A DNA stretch of 64,000 bases from Aradus depressus (Eukaryota > Arthropoda > Insecta > Hemiptera > Aradidae), in NCBI GenBank assembly GCA_963662175.1, contig OY759222.1, forward strand, positions 7,174,713-7,238,712, written 5' to 3'. Every line of letters starts with the position of its first letter. Position 1 is the stretch's first letter. Made by a program: the position numbers and the translations under genes. The notes under the pieces were generated by a model. The model saw only the letters and a list, made by a program, of their open reading frames with translations, had not been told where the DNA came from and searched no databases. Shown piece after piece: positions 11,701 to 22,698 of the stretch.

Positions 11701-11834
11701 AACCTAAACCTAATAATGAATGACTACTGACTACTTTCTAATGATTATTGTGTATGCGAAATCTGGACGAGCCCCTTAGTTTATTTTAGCTGGGGGGTAA
11801 AAAAAAACAAAAAAAAAAGTATTATATATCATAT

Positions 11835-12000
11835 TTTTTACTTTCTTATTACCTTTAAGAGAAGTATTGTAATCGTCCGAAAATCTGAGATCGACTTTTC
11901 AACGGAATTATACGTTTCATGGTTCTTCTTATGTTTTTTGTCCATTTTTGCGGTGATGTCTGTCTGTGTGTGAGCTATGAACATGAAATTTAAAAAGAAG
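11835..12000 (+). mobile_element. HINE-like family B fragment
   Basis: TACTTTCTTATTACC...AGAAGTATTGTAATCGTCCG, TTTCAACGGAATTATACG and TGTCTGTCTGTGTGTGAG. It has the same layout as the main family but a distinct sequence. Confidence 0.5.
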
Positions 12001-12419
12001 GTTACACATTTTTCAAGATACTCCTTATATTTATTACCTAATCAAGAATCTCTTTATATAAAAGTTATAGAGAAAACAGAAAGGCACATCATATATGAAA
12101 TAATATATGGTTTTAAGCGCCAGGTTTACGAAATATGTGCTGAAAACAGTCCTAAAATGTTTAAGACGTTTGTTTGATTTACTTAAAAACTGTTAGTCCT
12201 ATTGAAAAGTCAGTTCTTACCAAAAATGTTTCTTATTAAATTTCCAACTAACGAAATCCCTCAGAATTGCGATATGATCAATAAGAACAAAGTTATAAGT
12301 GCACCAACGTAAAGCAACAAATTTTTTCATCTTGGTGTGAGACTGTTCACATCTGTTTCCATTCCTCCTTTTTAACACAGTAAATAAAAATCAATGCATG
12401 GGGTATTAAATGATGAGAA

Positions 12420-12930
12420 AAAAAGTCGTCAGTGTATGTACTTCCCCAGATTGAATTAAACAAATAACGTTTCGCTCCCCCTTCAACCAGTTGACTGTTT
12501 GCGCTAATATTCAATAGTTCACTTACATAGAAATTTTAAATCGGCAGTTATTATGGTTTTTGAATTGAGCCCCCTCCCTGACCCCCCCCCCCCCCCTTTC
12601 ATTCGATCGATATTGCTGGCCCCTCTCTGATAACCCTCCCCTTCTTCCGATTCCGAGGACTATAAGTGACGTCCTTATGGGCATTTGAATTCACATATGA
12701 AATTTTGTGTCGATACATTCATTATAACGGCAGTTATTACAATTTTCGAGTTAAGCCTCCCCCCTAATCCCACTTTCCCTTTGGTCAATTTGGCTGAAAA
12801 TCAATAGGTCATAGATTTTTCATATTTGGAGTCTGAAGGTCGAAAAATATGAAATTCTATTGAAAAATCCGCATCGAATTTTTAACTAATTACATAACTT
12901 CCCCTATACTTAGTATAGTCAGGGAAGTAA
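12420..12930 (-). mobile_element. HINE-like element, near full length
   Basis: The minus strand begins at 12930 with the 5' hairpin (TTTACTTCCC... AAGTATAGGGGAAGTTATGT), contains two internal units (AATAACTGCCG...ATGAATGTATCGAC) and ends near 12420 with CTGGGGAAGTACAT and GACTTTTTTT. It is flanked by near-identical 24-bp direct repeats starting ATCAAtGCATGGGG. Confidence 0.75.
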
Positions 12931-13389
12931 ACATCAACGCATGGGGTCTTAAATGAAAGAAAACAAAAAATTAAAACACTTTTTTTTTTTCTTAATAAAA
13001 GCCAGTCGGTGTGTACGTCATGGAGGTGGGACTCAGCCAGATGTGGGCCCATACTGTCGGCACCATGGCGCCTCCTTACTTCTGTTTTATTGCAAACATA
13101 TGAACTATTTCAACTTCTGTCTCCTCAGTCTTCTCAAAGAAGCCCATCAAATCCTGGCTCTCAAATTTTCATGTAAACCAATATAATATCTGCCCCCCTG
13201 CGGCTTTCTCGCACTGTCTCATGAATTAATAATAATAATATTTATTTTCAATAAAACTATAATAAGATAAAAACACATTATAACAATGACAATAAAAAAA
13301 TGTAATGTTAAATAAAATTACCACATTTCCTATAGAAATTATAGCTGGTCTTCTACTAAATTTTGATTTTTACAGTAATTTCCTAAAAA

Positions 13390-13705
13390 AATATCGAAAG
13401 TTCAAGACGTGCAATTTTAAAGAAAGTGCACTTATTTAAAAAAATTGCAATTTACAATTATTTCATTTGGTTTTTTATAATTATAATAATGAGATGCCAT
13501 ATTGTTTTTCTAAATTTTGCAAAAATATTAAATCTAATCCAAAGGTATAAATTATCTTACTGGGTTAACAGGGAAATGAATATCATAGAATAAGAGAACA
13601 AATATTTGTGTTTATTTACTTAAATGTACATTATAAATTAGTTTACTAAATATTGAAAAAAAAAAAAAAAAATTAATTTTCAAAAAGAAATCTTATAAAC
13701 TAATT
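13390..13705 (+). repeat. Dispersed repeat, copy 2
   Basis: Second copy of the 6770-7100 repeat; shares GAGATGCCATATTGTTTTTC and CATAGAATAAGAGAACAAAT. It abuts the compound palindrome at 13724. Confidence 0.6.
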
Positions 13706-13723
13706 ACTTAAAACTATACCAAT

Positions 13724-14103
13724 TGTTATTTTGGGTATATATATGTACATATAAATAAATAAAAGTACCTTTGCGCACTGTTCTTTTCACTGCAACACGG
13801 TTCACACCTTATGCCTAAAAACAACTCTCTGTCCACCTCACATCTCGACTTCTAATAAGGTGGAGCAGTCTAAGTTGTGTTGTGGAGGTGAGAAGTCGAG
13901 ATGTGAGGTGGACAGAGAGTTGTTTTTAGGCATAAGGTGTGAACCGTGTTGCAGTGAAAAGAACAGTGCACAAAGGTACTTTTATTTATTTATATGTACA
14001 TATATATACCCAAAATAACAACAGACCACCATCAGCTGTTCTAATAAGGTGGAGCAGTCTAAGTTGTGTTGTGGAGGTGAGAACAGCTGATGGTGGTCTG
14101 TTG
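13724..14103. repeat. Compound palindrome: two hairpins with an identical 37-nt loop
   Basis: Hairpin 1 has arms 13724-13853 and 13891-14021 (about 130 bp, one clear mismatch) around loop 13854-13890. Hairpin 2 has arms 14019-14042 and 14080-14103 (24 bp, perfect) around loop 14043-14079. The two loops (AATAAGGTGGAGCAGTCTAA continuing to GTGGAGGTG) are identical and in the same orientation, and both are bracketed by TTCT and AGAA, although the arms are unrelated. Confidence 0.9.
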
Positions 14104-14395
14104 TCCTCCACTCATTGGTTCATTCTAAAACAAAATGCTACTTCATATACTTATTCACTAATTTAGTTACTTCACTGTTTTTGTACAAATAAATAGTATA
14201 AATAGGATTTTAGACGAAAAACTGTACTTGCCTGGTAATACTGTTTAGCTGGTTTACTTTATTGTATCGGTGGAGTGTCTGAGAAGGCCTCGGAACCTCG
14301 TTAACAGTCACGAGTGACTCTTCACTCTCCAAGGATTTCCAACCTCCTCGTCACTCTCGGAAAACACTTTAACACAGACCACCAGCTAGACATCC

Positions 14396-14697
14396 TGAGT
14401 GGTGGGAGATATGAAGTGTGGTGGAGGAAGGGAGAGTGGTGGGTGGGGGAAAGTGAGAGTGGTGGAGGAGAGGGATGGAAATGGGTGGGGAAAATTTGGG
14501 GGAACGGAAGAGTGGTGGGTGGTGGAAAGTGAGAGTGGTGGAGTAGAGGGAGTGAGGTGGGTGCGGGAAAGAGAGAGTGGTGGGGTAATGGAAGAGTTTT
14601 ACGTGGGAGAAGATGAGAGTGGTGGAAGAGAGGGGGGGAAAGGGTGAGGGGTGGGGAAAGGGTGAGTGGTGGGGGTAAAAGAAGGTGGGGAACAACG
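14396..14697 (+). repeat. Purine-rich G/A minisatellite
   Basis: Irregular units built on GTGAGAGTGGTGGAGGAGAG and GGTGGGGAAA. The strand is almost free of C. Open frames on both strands are by-products of the bias. Confidence 0.75.
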
Positions 14698-14699
14698 AG

Positions 14700-15450
14700 T
14701 TACTTCTGGTCTTACTATAATTCTCATCTAACTTGTAATGTGGCGGGTGTCAAGGAGGGGTGGGGGTACTTGTGGTCTCATCTATAATAGTCATTTTGCT
14801 TTAAGCTCACCTCAATTTTTACATTTTCATCTCAGGACACAATGCAAATGATTGACCCACATTATTAGCCTTTAAGGGCTGTGCGTATGCATATGATGAT
14901 AACTATCCCTACAAAAGAAGTCAAGAAAATTTGTAGACACCTCCAAAAAAATGAAATGTGACAAATGTTTCAACAAATTATGCCTCCAAAATGTACCATC
15001 CCCGATTGGGAACTTGGCCAAAAGAAATTCTAAATTAATTAACATTTCCTTGTTTAATATTCTCTTTATGTTTCTAATTCTATTCTTTAGTTCTTAACAT
15101 TTGGTAGAATTTTATTTATTTTTTATCGTTTTAATAAGTCATAGAAAAAAAAAATAGAAAAAAGCCTTAGGTCAACATGTATTTTTTAAAAATTGAAATG
15201 ATTAACTATGACAGGTTAGTTTTAATAGAGCCCATTCGTCTCCTGTGGAAATAACATTAATTCAGTCTAGGGTCTGTTTCGTATTTCAAAATGAGCTGCC
15301 ATTTTTCGTCACGATCTCAGAGAACATCATTGGTCTAGTCAGGTGGTCGTTGTCAAAATGTCATCTAGTCAAATATCACCAGAATTATTTTATCTATTGT
15401 TATTATTTTCATTTATTTATGATTGTCCTTAATCTAACGAACTGATCATG
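14700..15450. other. Stretch without recognised features
   Basis: AT-rich; the short open frames have no family resemblance. Confidence 0.5.
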
Positions 15451-15458
15451 CACCACTT

Positions 15459-15946
15459 GTTACTTCTCCAGCTATACGTCGTAATTGTTCAGAAATTCGA
15501 TGTTGAATTTTCACCGGAATTTCATGTATAAAATCCTCTAATGTATATGTGTGTCTGTGAATACAGAAATTCCCGATAGAATGTATGTATCTATTCAAAA
15601 TTCTGTATGTTTATCCAGAATTCCATAAGGACGACACCTATAGTTTTTCAGCGGAATCAACCGAAGGGAAGGTGCTCAAAATAAAAAAGCCTAATAACTG
15701 CCGATGTAATGAATGTATCGACATGAGATTTTATATTTAAATTCAAAACTCCATATGGACGAAACCTATTAATTTTCCACGAAATCGGCCGAAGAAAAGG
15801 GGAAGTGAGATGAGGTGGGCTGGACCAGTTTAGTATGAGAATTCGGAAGCCCCTATTGATTTTTAGCCCGAGAGCGAGAACTTTATTGATGAATTCGTGC
15901 TGGGGAAGTACAATGCAGTCATTCACAGACGACTTTTCATTCACAA
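15459..15946 (+). mobile_element. HINE-like element, near full length
   Basis: Starts TTACTTCTCCAGCTATACG, continues with AGAAATTCGATGTTG, a TGTGTGTCTGTG run, two internal units, the GAGAGCGAGAACTTTATTGA segment and the terminal GTGCTGGGGAAGTACA plus hairpin remnant and GACTTTTC. Confidence 0.75.
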
Positions 15947-16312
15947 TTTCATTATTCAAATTTGCTCTCTGTAGTTGCAACCATTTGCGCTTCATCCATT
16001 GAGAGCTGTAGTGAATGAATGAATCCCCGCACACTGTACCAGTAACCAATCTAGTCAAAATGTAACACCATTATTTTATCATTTATTACTGTTTCTTCTT
16101 TACTTGTCTCAAAAGTAATGGATGTCTTATAGTTTAGCATTTAACCTGAGTGGGTGGAGTCATAATCCATCGGTCTCAAAATCCTTGAAAATGTCAACTT
16201 ATTTCTAAAATCATATAACTTAAAGTGACTGACCGGGCAAATAACGTTACTATCATGCTTAAAATAACTTCAGGCGAAGCGGGCTAACCTTGTTAGTACG
16301 AAATAAATGCGT

Positions 16313-16556
16313 ACTGAGCTCATGATCGCTGATTCGAAAAAACCTTGAGCCTGCCTTCGGATGGAATGTTAAGCGATGGTCCCAAGCCTGTACAATAACT
16401 GGTACTCGTTAAACACACGTTACCGTAGGAAGGAACGTTATTTTTAAAATGTATATATAGTAGAATCGAACTCATATCCACTAGAGTGACGGACGAGCGC
16501 TCTGGTAGTCGGCGATAACTTCGTTGTTAAAGCCTGGGCATGAGTCACAATAACTA
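16313..16556 (+). mobile_element. SINE1 copy, 5' truncated and diverged
   Basis: Begins ACTGAGCTCATGATCGC and ends CATGAGTCACAATAACTA; body segments are in normal order. Confidence 0.65.
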
Positions 16557-16559
16557 TTA

Positions 16560-17320
16560 TATTTGAATAACAAGTGTTTGACTAACTCCATCCTGAAGGT
16601 TATAATTTATTAAGTGACATTCTTCAATACAGTCCTTATTATCTTAAAGACTACGTCAATATATGATTTATTTGATTTCCTATCATAGTTCCTGCATACA
16701 TAATACATGATCAGCTGATACATTGTTTATACTATCAATGTCATGGAATATTTTGATATATAGACTTGTTAAAAAAGTAAACACTGACTGAGGTAGATAG
16801 GTAGATTCGCTGCACCGATCGACCGACGGGAGTTTTAGTAGTTGGCCGTCCTTCCTGAGGGCTCTGTTTAACGAAGCCTCATCGTAAACGTCCTCGTAAA
16901 TCGTACGTTGATGATATTGACCTCCCCTCTCCCCCATGCATACTTCTCATCTCTTCAATGGAACTTGGTCGTCCATTCGGCACTCCCACCCTATCATCAA
17001 AGGTAATAAAGAGATTTATTAACTATTTTCCCTCTCGGTAATTATTTTTATTACACATATTAACTAAAAGTATAAAAAGCAATAAAATGTTTATATCAAC
17101 TTTTTTCTTTTCTTTTAGGAGTTCCTCAAGGACCTTAAATAGGTCCCATATTATTCAATATTTACTATATAAAAAGTGCATTTTTATGCAGTCTAGTTGG
17201 TAAAATTTCATGTGAGAGTAAATGAGGTATTTATTTTTAATTCACATTTATGAAAGAATTGCATGCATAAAATTAAAAAATATTCTTTTATTACTTAAAT
17301 ATCGGTATAACCCATCTGGA
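16560..17320. other. Stretch with one RT scrap
   Basis: Apart from the RT scrap at 17121-17175, nothing is recognised. The segment 16790-17000 is GC-richer but has no convincing frame. Confidence 0.45.
17121..17175 (+). pseudogene. Short reverse-transcriptase scrap
   Basis: The strand encodes GVPQGP, one stop and IGPILFNIY, the conserved GVPQGS..GP block of LINE RT. Too short to assign a clade. Confidence 0.4.
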
Positions 17321-17329
17321 TCCCATAGG

Positions 17330-17815
17330 TTTTACCCCTCTGTGCCTCTGAACAATATAACTCCCGCTGGAATTTATGTATCGACACGAAATTTGTATCT
17401 ATTGTTAGTATCTACTGATTTCAACCAGAGGGAAGGGCGAATTTAGAAAGGGGTTTAACACGCAAACGCCAATAACTGGCGAAGGAATTAATGTACAAAC
17501 ACGAAATTTTATATGTAAATCCAATACCCGATAACGATATCTGTAAATTTTCATAAGTATCGGCGTAAGGCAAGGGGAGGACCAGAGGTGAGGGGTTGTA
17601 CTCAAAAACTCTAATAACTATCGATGTAATGAATTTATCAGCAATAAATTTATTATAAGGAATCATAAGTCTCTGATTAAGACACGTATTGGTTTTCAAC
17701 TAAATCAATGGATGCTCACAGACATGCGCATTGACACACATTGAATGAAAACATTGTATTTCTGGCAGATTACATAACATCCTCTATACTTCGTATGACT
17801 GGGGGAAGTAAACAT
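17330..17815. mobile_element. HINE-like copy with an inverted end
   Basis: Internal units on the plus strand (17335-17700) are followed at about 17765-17815 by a 5' hairpin end in reverse orientation (CATAACATCCTCTATACTTC and GGGGGAAGTAAAC). Confidence 0.6.
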
Positions 17816-17847
17816 TTTAGACCCAGGAGCTCTTAAGGACGGCCCAT

Positions 17848-18158
17848 ATCGCTCATTTGCTGCAACAGCGACATAACTCAAAAACTGTGATTATCCAGAA
17901 GGAGCAATTCAAATTTTTGACGTGTAATAACTTGATGCATTCATTCGAAAATTACTGATCAGCATGTTTTATTGAAAGAATACAATATAAAATAAGAGAA
18001 AATGTACAGTAACAGCTAATATTTCTCGGCGAGCACTTGAAGCTCGAATGTGTCGTTCTACCCGCTAAAAGTATATGTGAGAATGGTTATTCCTATGCCG
18101 ATAACTCAAAAACGCCCATTTTTTGAGTTATGTCGTTGTAAATGAGCGTTATTGATTT
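17848..18158. mobile_element. TIR element inside a HINE-like repeat
   Basis: Inverted ends CGCTCATTTGCTGCAACAGC / CGACATAACTCAAAAA at the left and AACGACATAACTCAAAAAA from the right. The surrounding HINE-like unit breaks at AAGGACG and resumes at TATTGATTTTCAGCC. A similar ACTCAAAAATACTCATTTTT hairpin is at 34345-34385. Confidence 0.6.
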
Positions 18159-18660
18159 TCAGCCAAATCGCTAGTAAATAAGGGGAATTTTAATGGGGCC
18201 ATAAAATAAGGCAAAGGCGAAAGAGCGAAAAAATAGTATGTTACAGGTTAGGTTAGGGTTAGGGTTTATGACTCATGCCCGGGCTTTAACTACGAGGTCA
18301 TATCGCCTACTACCAGAGCGCTCTTTCGTCACTCTGGTGGACATGAGCCCGACACTACTGTGGGAGTCCTAAATTTTGCCTACCCTAAATTTTTATTCAC
18401 CTAGGGTAGGGGTCTTTAACGAGTACCTGACATCGTACAGGCTCGGGACGTCCCATCCGAAGGACGGCGTGCGTAAGTTTATTTTACCTCCCAGATAAAA
18501 TAAACTAAGGGCCTCGGTCGGGTTTGGAACCCACGATCTTGAGCTCAGAAAACAAGCACGCATACCACTGAGCTACCGGCGCCCTCTGAGTATAGTATGT
18601 TACAAATAATATCAGCTGGGGAAGTTCATCATTGGTGATTTACTGACTTTTTTTTATACA
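18159..18660 (+). mobile_element. HINE-like 3' part interrupted by SINE1
   Basis: GATTTTCAGCCAAATCGCTA and the AAGAGCGAAAAAATA segment lead into the SINE1 at 18246-18591; after it CAGCTGGGGAAGTTCATC and GACTTTTTTTT complete the end. Confidence 0.7.
18246..18591 (-). mobile_element. SINE1, full length, with 13-bp TSD and telomere-like tail
   Basis: This is the best reference copy. It is flanked by 13-bp direct repeats ATAGTATGTTACA at 18233-18245 and 18592-18604. Read on the minus strand it runs from GAGGGCGCCGGTAGCTCAG through box B to CATAAACCCTAACCCTAACC, so the tail is made of CCTAA/CCCTAA units and abuts the TSD. It is inserted into the 3' part of a HINE-like copy, whose GGGGAAGT end resumes at 18618. 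Confidence 0.92.
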
Positions 18661-19920
18661 TAAAGATTGATTATTTTTATTTTATTTATTTTTTGTTACT
18701 TGTGATGAAATATAATTGAAGAAATAGACTGTAGTCTGTCTCATGGCATAGACAGTAGATCAAAGACAGAGAGAGGGTTAGATGTCCATTCACAGAAGGC
18801 TCTGGTTCCTATAAATCAGCGGTCCCTAGTGAGCTATGATATAATTAAAATAACTGGTTTTTAAAGAAAGCTTGCCTCCCCTCAGTTCTGACTAAGGAGG
18901 CATTCCTCATGGGTCCTTCTTCGCTCCTCTTTTATTTACTCTTTATAAATAATTAAATATATATATATATATTTTTTTTTTTGTTTAATCTTTCTTTTGA
19001 CTGATAAGATGAACTGAAAATAATAATATAACCATAATTTTTTCTCTATAAAAAATTAAATTCCAATGCTTTTTTTTTTTTAAATTATTTTATTGTTTAC
19101 CGCTTTTTTTTAATTAGTGATAATTATGAGATATTCTCGTTTTATGGCATATAAAGAAAGTTATCGTGAGGCCGGTGAATCATGACCCTCCAGATTGTAT
19201 GACGGTTGGAAGTAGAAGAGGAAAGACAAGGCCAGCCTTCTCTCTCTGTAGTAGCATTGCACTCCTGTCAGCGTAAGAACATGCGGCAACATCGCAGCCC
19301 ACCTCAATCTCACCTCTCAACGGCCTGAAAGACATGATTCACCGGCCTGATTGTAGTTTGGTATTGCTCAGATTTTGCTGCATGTTCCTAATATTCTGTA
19401 CTACAGAAAATATATATATATTTTTTTTCGTCTTAATAATGTTGGTCGCAACTGTTGCCTCGACGCAACAACCAGCTACCAAGAGGACTTGATTGAAAGT
19501 GGATGTCTTGATTGGCGTGAGAGAGGAAGGCCACCCAGCGGTAGCTCCTCAGGGCGAAATTTAAAAACAATGAATATTATGATTATTATCAATGAATATT
19601 ATGATTTTGTTTCAAGTGGGGGGTTGCAATTTGGGATTATAGTAAGTCACGGTTTCATCTCCTCTTCAATCTCCAGGGAGGATTGTGTGGCAAGTGTGCT
19701 GATACAGAAAATAACAAAATATATATCCACTTTCATAACAGTATTTTCTTTTAAGTCACTACAATATAAATTATCCATTTCAAAACGCATCAACTTTTTC
19801 CAGATTATTGGAATTTTCCAGTGACAGGCATTCTTAAATTGTCATGCGTTTGGCATCATATACTACTCAGGAGATAAAGGTGTTTTTAAATGCGGCATAA
19901 AATATTAGATAGAAAAACCC
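18660..19920. other. Stretch with one RT scrap and unassigned GC-richer segments
   Basis: The RT scrap is at 18880-18960. The segments 19160-19345 and 19440-19560 are GC-richer than their surroundings. The latter carries an open frame with no recognised domain; it could be a hidden exon but no splice pair was established. Confidence 0.4.
18880..18960 (+). pseudogene. Short reverse-transcriptase scrap
   Basis: One frame reads TKEAFLMGPSSLLFYLLFIN, a degraded version of the LINE RT block GVPQGS..GPLLFLLFIN. No longer frame is conserved. Confidence 0.35.
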
Positions 19921-19924
19921 AAAA

Positions 19925-20240
19925 ACTGTAATAACTGCCGGTGTAATAAATGTATCGAGATCTAATTTTGTATTTAAATCAAAATTCCATAAGGACGAAA
20001 CCTATTACTTTTCCGGCAAAATCTGCCGAAGAGAATAGGAGAGGGACTCGACTTATAAACCCTAATTACTGTCGATGTAATGAAAGTATCGATACAAAAT
20101 TTAGTGTGAGGATTCAGAAGTGTCTGTGTAAGTCAAATATTAATAATTAAACAATTCATTGGTTTTCGAGGGAGAGCGAAAAAATAGTTGATTACTTACT
20201 GGGGAAGTAGACTGCCGGTGATTCAACCACTTTTTTAACA
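19925..20240 (+). mobile_element. HINE-like 3' part
   Basis: Two units (ATAACTGCCGGTGTAATAAA, GTCGATGTAATGAAAGTATC), then GAGAGCGAAAAAATAGTTG and GGGGAAGTAGACTGCCGGTG before a T-run. Confidence 0.7.
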
Positions 20241-20244
20241 TTTA

Positions 20245-20870
20245 TTTATTGTTTCTATTATGACTACATCGAGGTCGAACAAGCTGATGAGAGCTGGCGT
20301 CACCCTGCTCAGACGTTAATCAGTTATTATTGAGAGAAGTCCAAGGCGCTAATGGCAACCAATAGCACTAAATGGCGTTAACTGGCTCACTCATTTAAAT
20401 TGACTCTAAAATGACCTCACGTCTCTCTCTCTGCTCATTATCAGTTTGTTCCGTCGTAGTATGTTTTCTATTCTATTCTTATCATACTTCATATTTCCCA
20501 AAGTATGGGAAAATGTAGTTTCTAAACTAAAATTGAGCAAATTTCGTTTTACTAATATGTAGATGACATACAATTTTGGGTTGGGTGAGGAGATTTTCTG
20601 GGGATTTTGCAGCTGTAGATATATCTCCCGATTTATTTCAAATCATAATAACGGTCTCATCAAATGGATTAAAAAAGTCACAAAATCATAAAAAATCTTT
20701 ATTTTGTATACCTATTCTATTTTACTAGGAGAATTTTTTTTGAGTCAAATTTTTGTTGGAAATTCTGTCCAGAAATGTAAGGACTTAGTGGACTGAATTA
20801 AACGAGACAGAAAATGTTTGTTTTGAACTGAAAGTTGTGAAAGAAGTTTTGAGCTCATAGAAACGATCAC
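20245..20870. other. Unassigned stretch
   Basis: 20270-20460 is GC-richer with GAGAGCTGGCGTCACC and AATGGCGTTAACTGGCTC; no gene or repeat partner seen. The remainder is AT-rich. Confidence 0.4.
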
Positions 20871-20877
20871 AAAGTAC

Positions 20878-21186
20878 TTCTGAGCTCAAGAATGTGGATT
20901 CGAAACCCGACCGAGGCCCTTAGTTTATTTTATCTGGGAAGTAAAATAAACTTAAGCACGCCGTCCTTCGAATGGGACTTTAAGCGGTGGTCCCGAGCAT
21001 GTACGATGTCAGCTACTCGTTAAATACCTCTACCCAAGGTGAATACAAATTTAGGGTAGGCAAAATTTAGGACTCCCACAGTAGAGTCGGGCTCATGTCC
21101 ACCAGAGTGACGAAAGAGCGCTCTAGTAGTAGGTGATATGACCTCGAAGTTAAAGCCCGGGCATGAGTCATAAAACCTAACCTAAC
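20878..21186 (+). mobile_element. SINE1, 5' truncated, with 14-bp TSD
   Basis: Flanked by CGATCACAAAGTAC at 20864-20877 and 21187-21200. It starts in the TTCTGAGCTCAAG region and ends CATAAAACCTAACCTAAC, with a CCTAA-type tail. Confidence 0.9.
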
Positions 21187-21439
21187 CGATCACAAAGTAC
21201 AATAATATTCAAAAAAGGTGTTAAATCAACGGCAAAATACTTCTCCTGCACAAATTAATCAATTATAATTATTAAGTTTTCGATGTCTAGCTAGAAATCA
21301 ATAGTTGACTTGTGAATCCTCTCACTAAATTTAGTGTCAATACATTCCTTAAATCAGCAGTTGTTAGTGTTTGTGTTGAGATTTATTTTTTATCTTATTT
21401 TATTTTGACTATTTTCATTTTTCTTCTCTCCTCCCACTT

Positions 21440-21790
21440 TTCTATCTAGCCCCTACTGTCTAAAATTAAATTTATTTCAAACCTTGTCTGGGCATCCTCC
21501 CTTCTCTTTTATAATCAACCATCATAGTACTATGCTCTCTCGATTGTTATTATCAATTTTATTTTTTTCTTAGTTAAATAGATTTTCTCTTTTATTTATT
21601 TTTTTAATAATAATGAAGTTGTTAATTTTATATTTTTTCCTGTTAATCTTTTGTTTACTTATTTTTTTAATTGTCTAGTTTTTCTCCAATGTAGCAATAA
21701 TTGTATTTACCTATCTATTTATTTCTCTGTTCTTTACTCTGTATGTATTTATTCTTAGGGGACCTCGGTCCCAGAATAAGAAAATTTCTC
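21440..21790 (+). repeat. LINE-3'-end-like repeat
   Basis: Single copy of the family described at 1632-2538, ending in the GGGACCTCGGTCCCAGAATA hairpin and an AT-rich tail. Confidence 0.55.
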
Positions 21791-22292
21791 AAAATTTAAT
21801 TCTAAAAAATTCCAGTATAAACTCAACATTAAATTTCTGTCGATTACATAACTTTCGACGATTTTTTAAACAGTGATAATTATTTGAAGATCTTGATTTT
21901 CCCTTAAGCTAACCATAGTAGAGTTGTTTGACTATCTGTTCTGTTGATTGTTTCCCGATGTAATTTCCATATTTGACTCATCATATTTTGAAGGTCTCCT
22001 TCCATTATCAATATTCACAACAAGGTAGGTAACTCTTCTATTGTCTCCCCTATTAACAGATAGTCTAGGTTAATGAACTATCTTAGCTCACAACTTTGCT
22101 TTTTTTTTCGAAAACATACCCAAGGAACCAAAAATTCTAAATTTCTAGAACTTTTAAGAAATTGGTTAACTTTAACTGTGCGAACGCAAGATATAAAATA
22201 ATTGTTAGTAATAATAATAATTACTAATAATTCTTGTTGAATATCCCATGATGTTTCTATGGATCCGTATTAATATATAACTATATTGTTTA

Positions 22293-22295
<3 letters not shown>

Positions 22296-22345
<50 letters not shown>
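22296..22345. repeat. (TA)n microsatellite
   Basis: About 25 uninterrupted TA units. Shorter TA runs occur at 1006-1024 and 55121-55141. Confidence 0.95.
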
Positions 22346-22348
<3 letters not shown>

Positions 22349-22467
22349 ACGTTTTAATATCCGATATGTATACTTGATATAAAACCATTAAAAATTACCT
22401 CCCAGTAGTCTTATCATTCTTAACTCGATCGAAAATTTCGTTATATACGTCATAATTATCAATTTTT

Positions 22468-22672
22468 TTTTTTTTTTTGGCCTTATGTTCGATGCATATT
22501 AGCCATGACTCTTATAATGGTATTTTACCTATTTAGTTACGACATCCATGGCCCCGAGAGAGAGTTCTATCTAATAAAACTCACTCCCGGACGGGATTCG
22601 AACCCGCAAACCATGGTGTGACCATGTGACCAAAGCTCTACGCTCTAGCCCGCACGGCCACCGTGACTCCCC
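22468..22672 (-). mobile_element. SINE2 (second tRNA-derived SINE family), full length with 10-bp TSD
   Basis: Flanked by ATCAATTTTT at about 22458-22467 and 22673-22682. On the minus strand it begins GGGGAGTCACGGTGGCCGTG, a tRNA-Ser/Leu-like box A region, with box B GGGTTCGAATCCCG, and ends ATGGCTAATATGC...AAGGCC plus poly(A). Unrelated in sequence to SINE1. Confidence 0.88.
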
Positions 22673-22698
22673 ATCAATTTTTGGCAACAATAATAATC

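Noticed and set aside
14369..14695. Proline/histidine-rich open frames on both strands
   Set aside because: They arise from the C-poor purine minisatellite and have no start context, domain or splice support.
18244..18275. Interstitial telomere
   Set aside because: The TTAGG-like units are only about 20 bp and form the tail of a SINE1 bounded by its TSD.
22560..22672. Functional tRNA gene
   Set aside because: Box A and box B are present but the cloverleaf does not close; the segment is the head of a SINE with TSDs. The same applies to the SINE1 heads.
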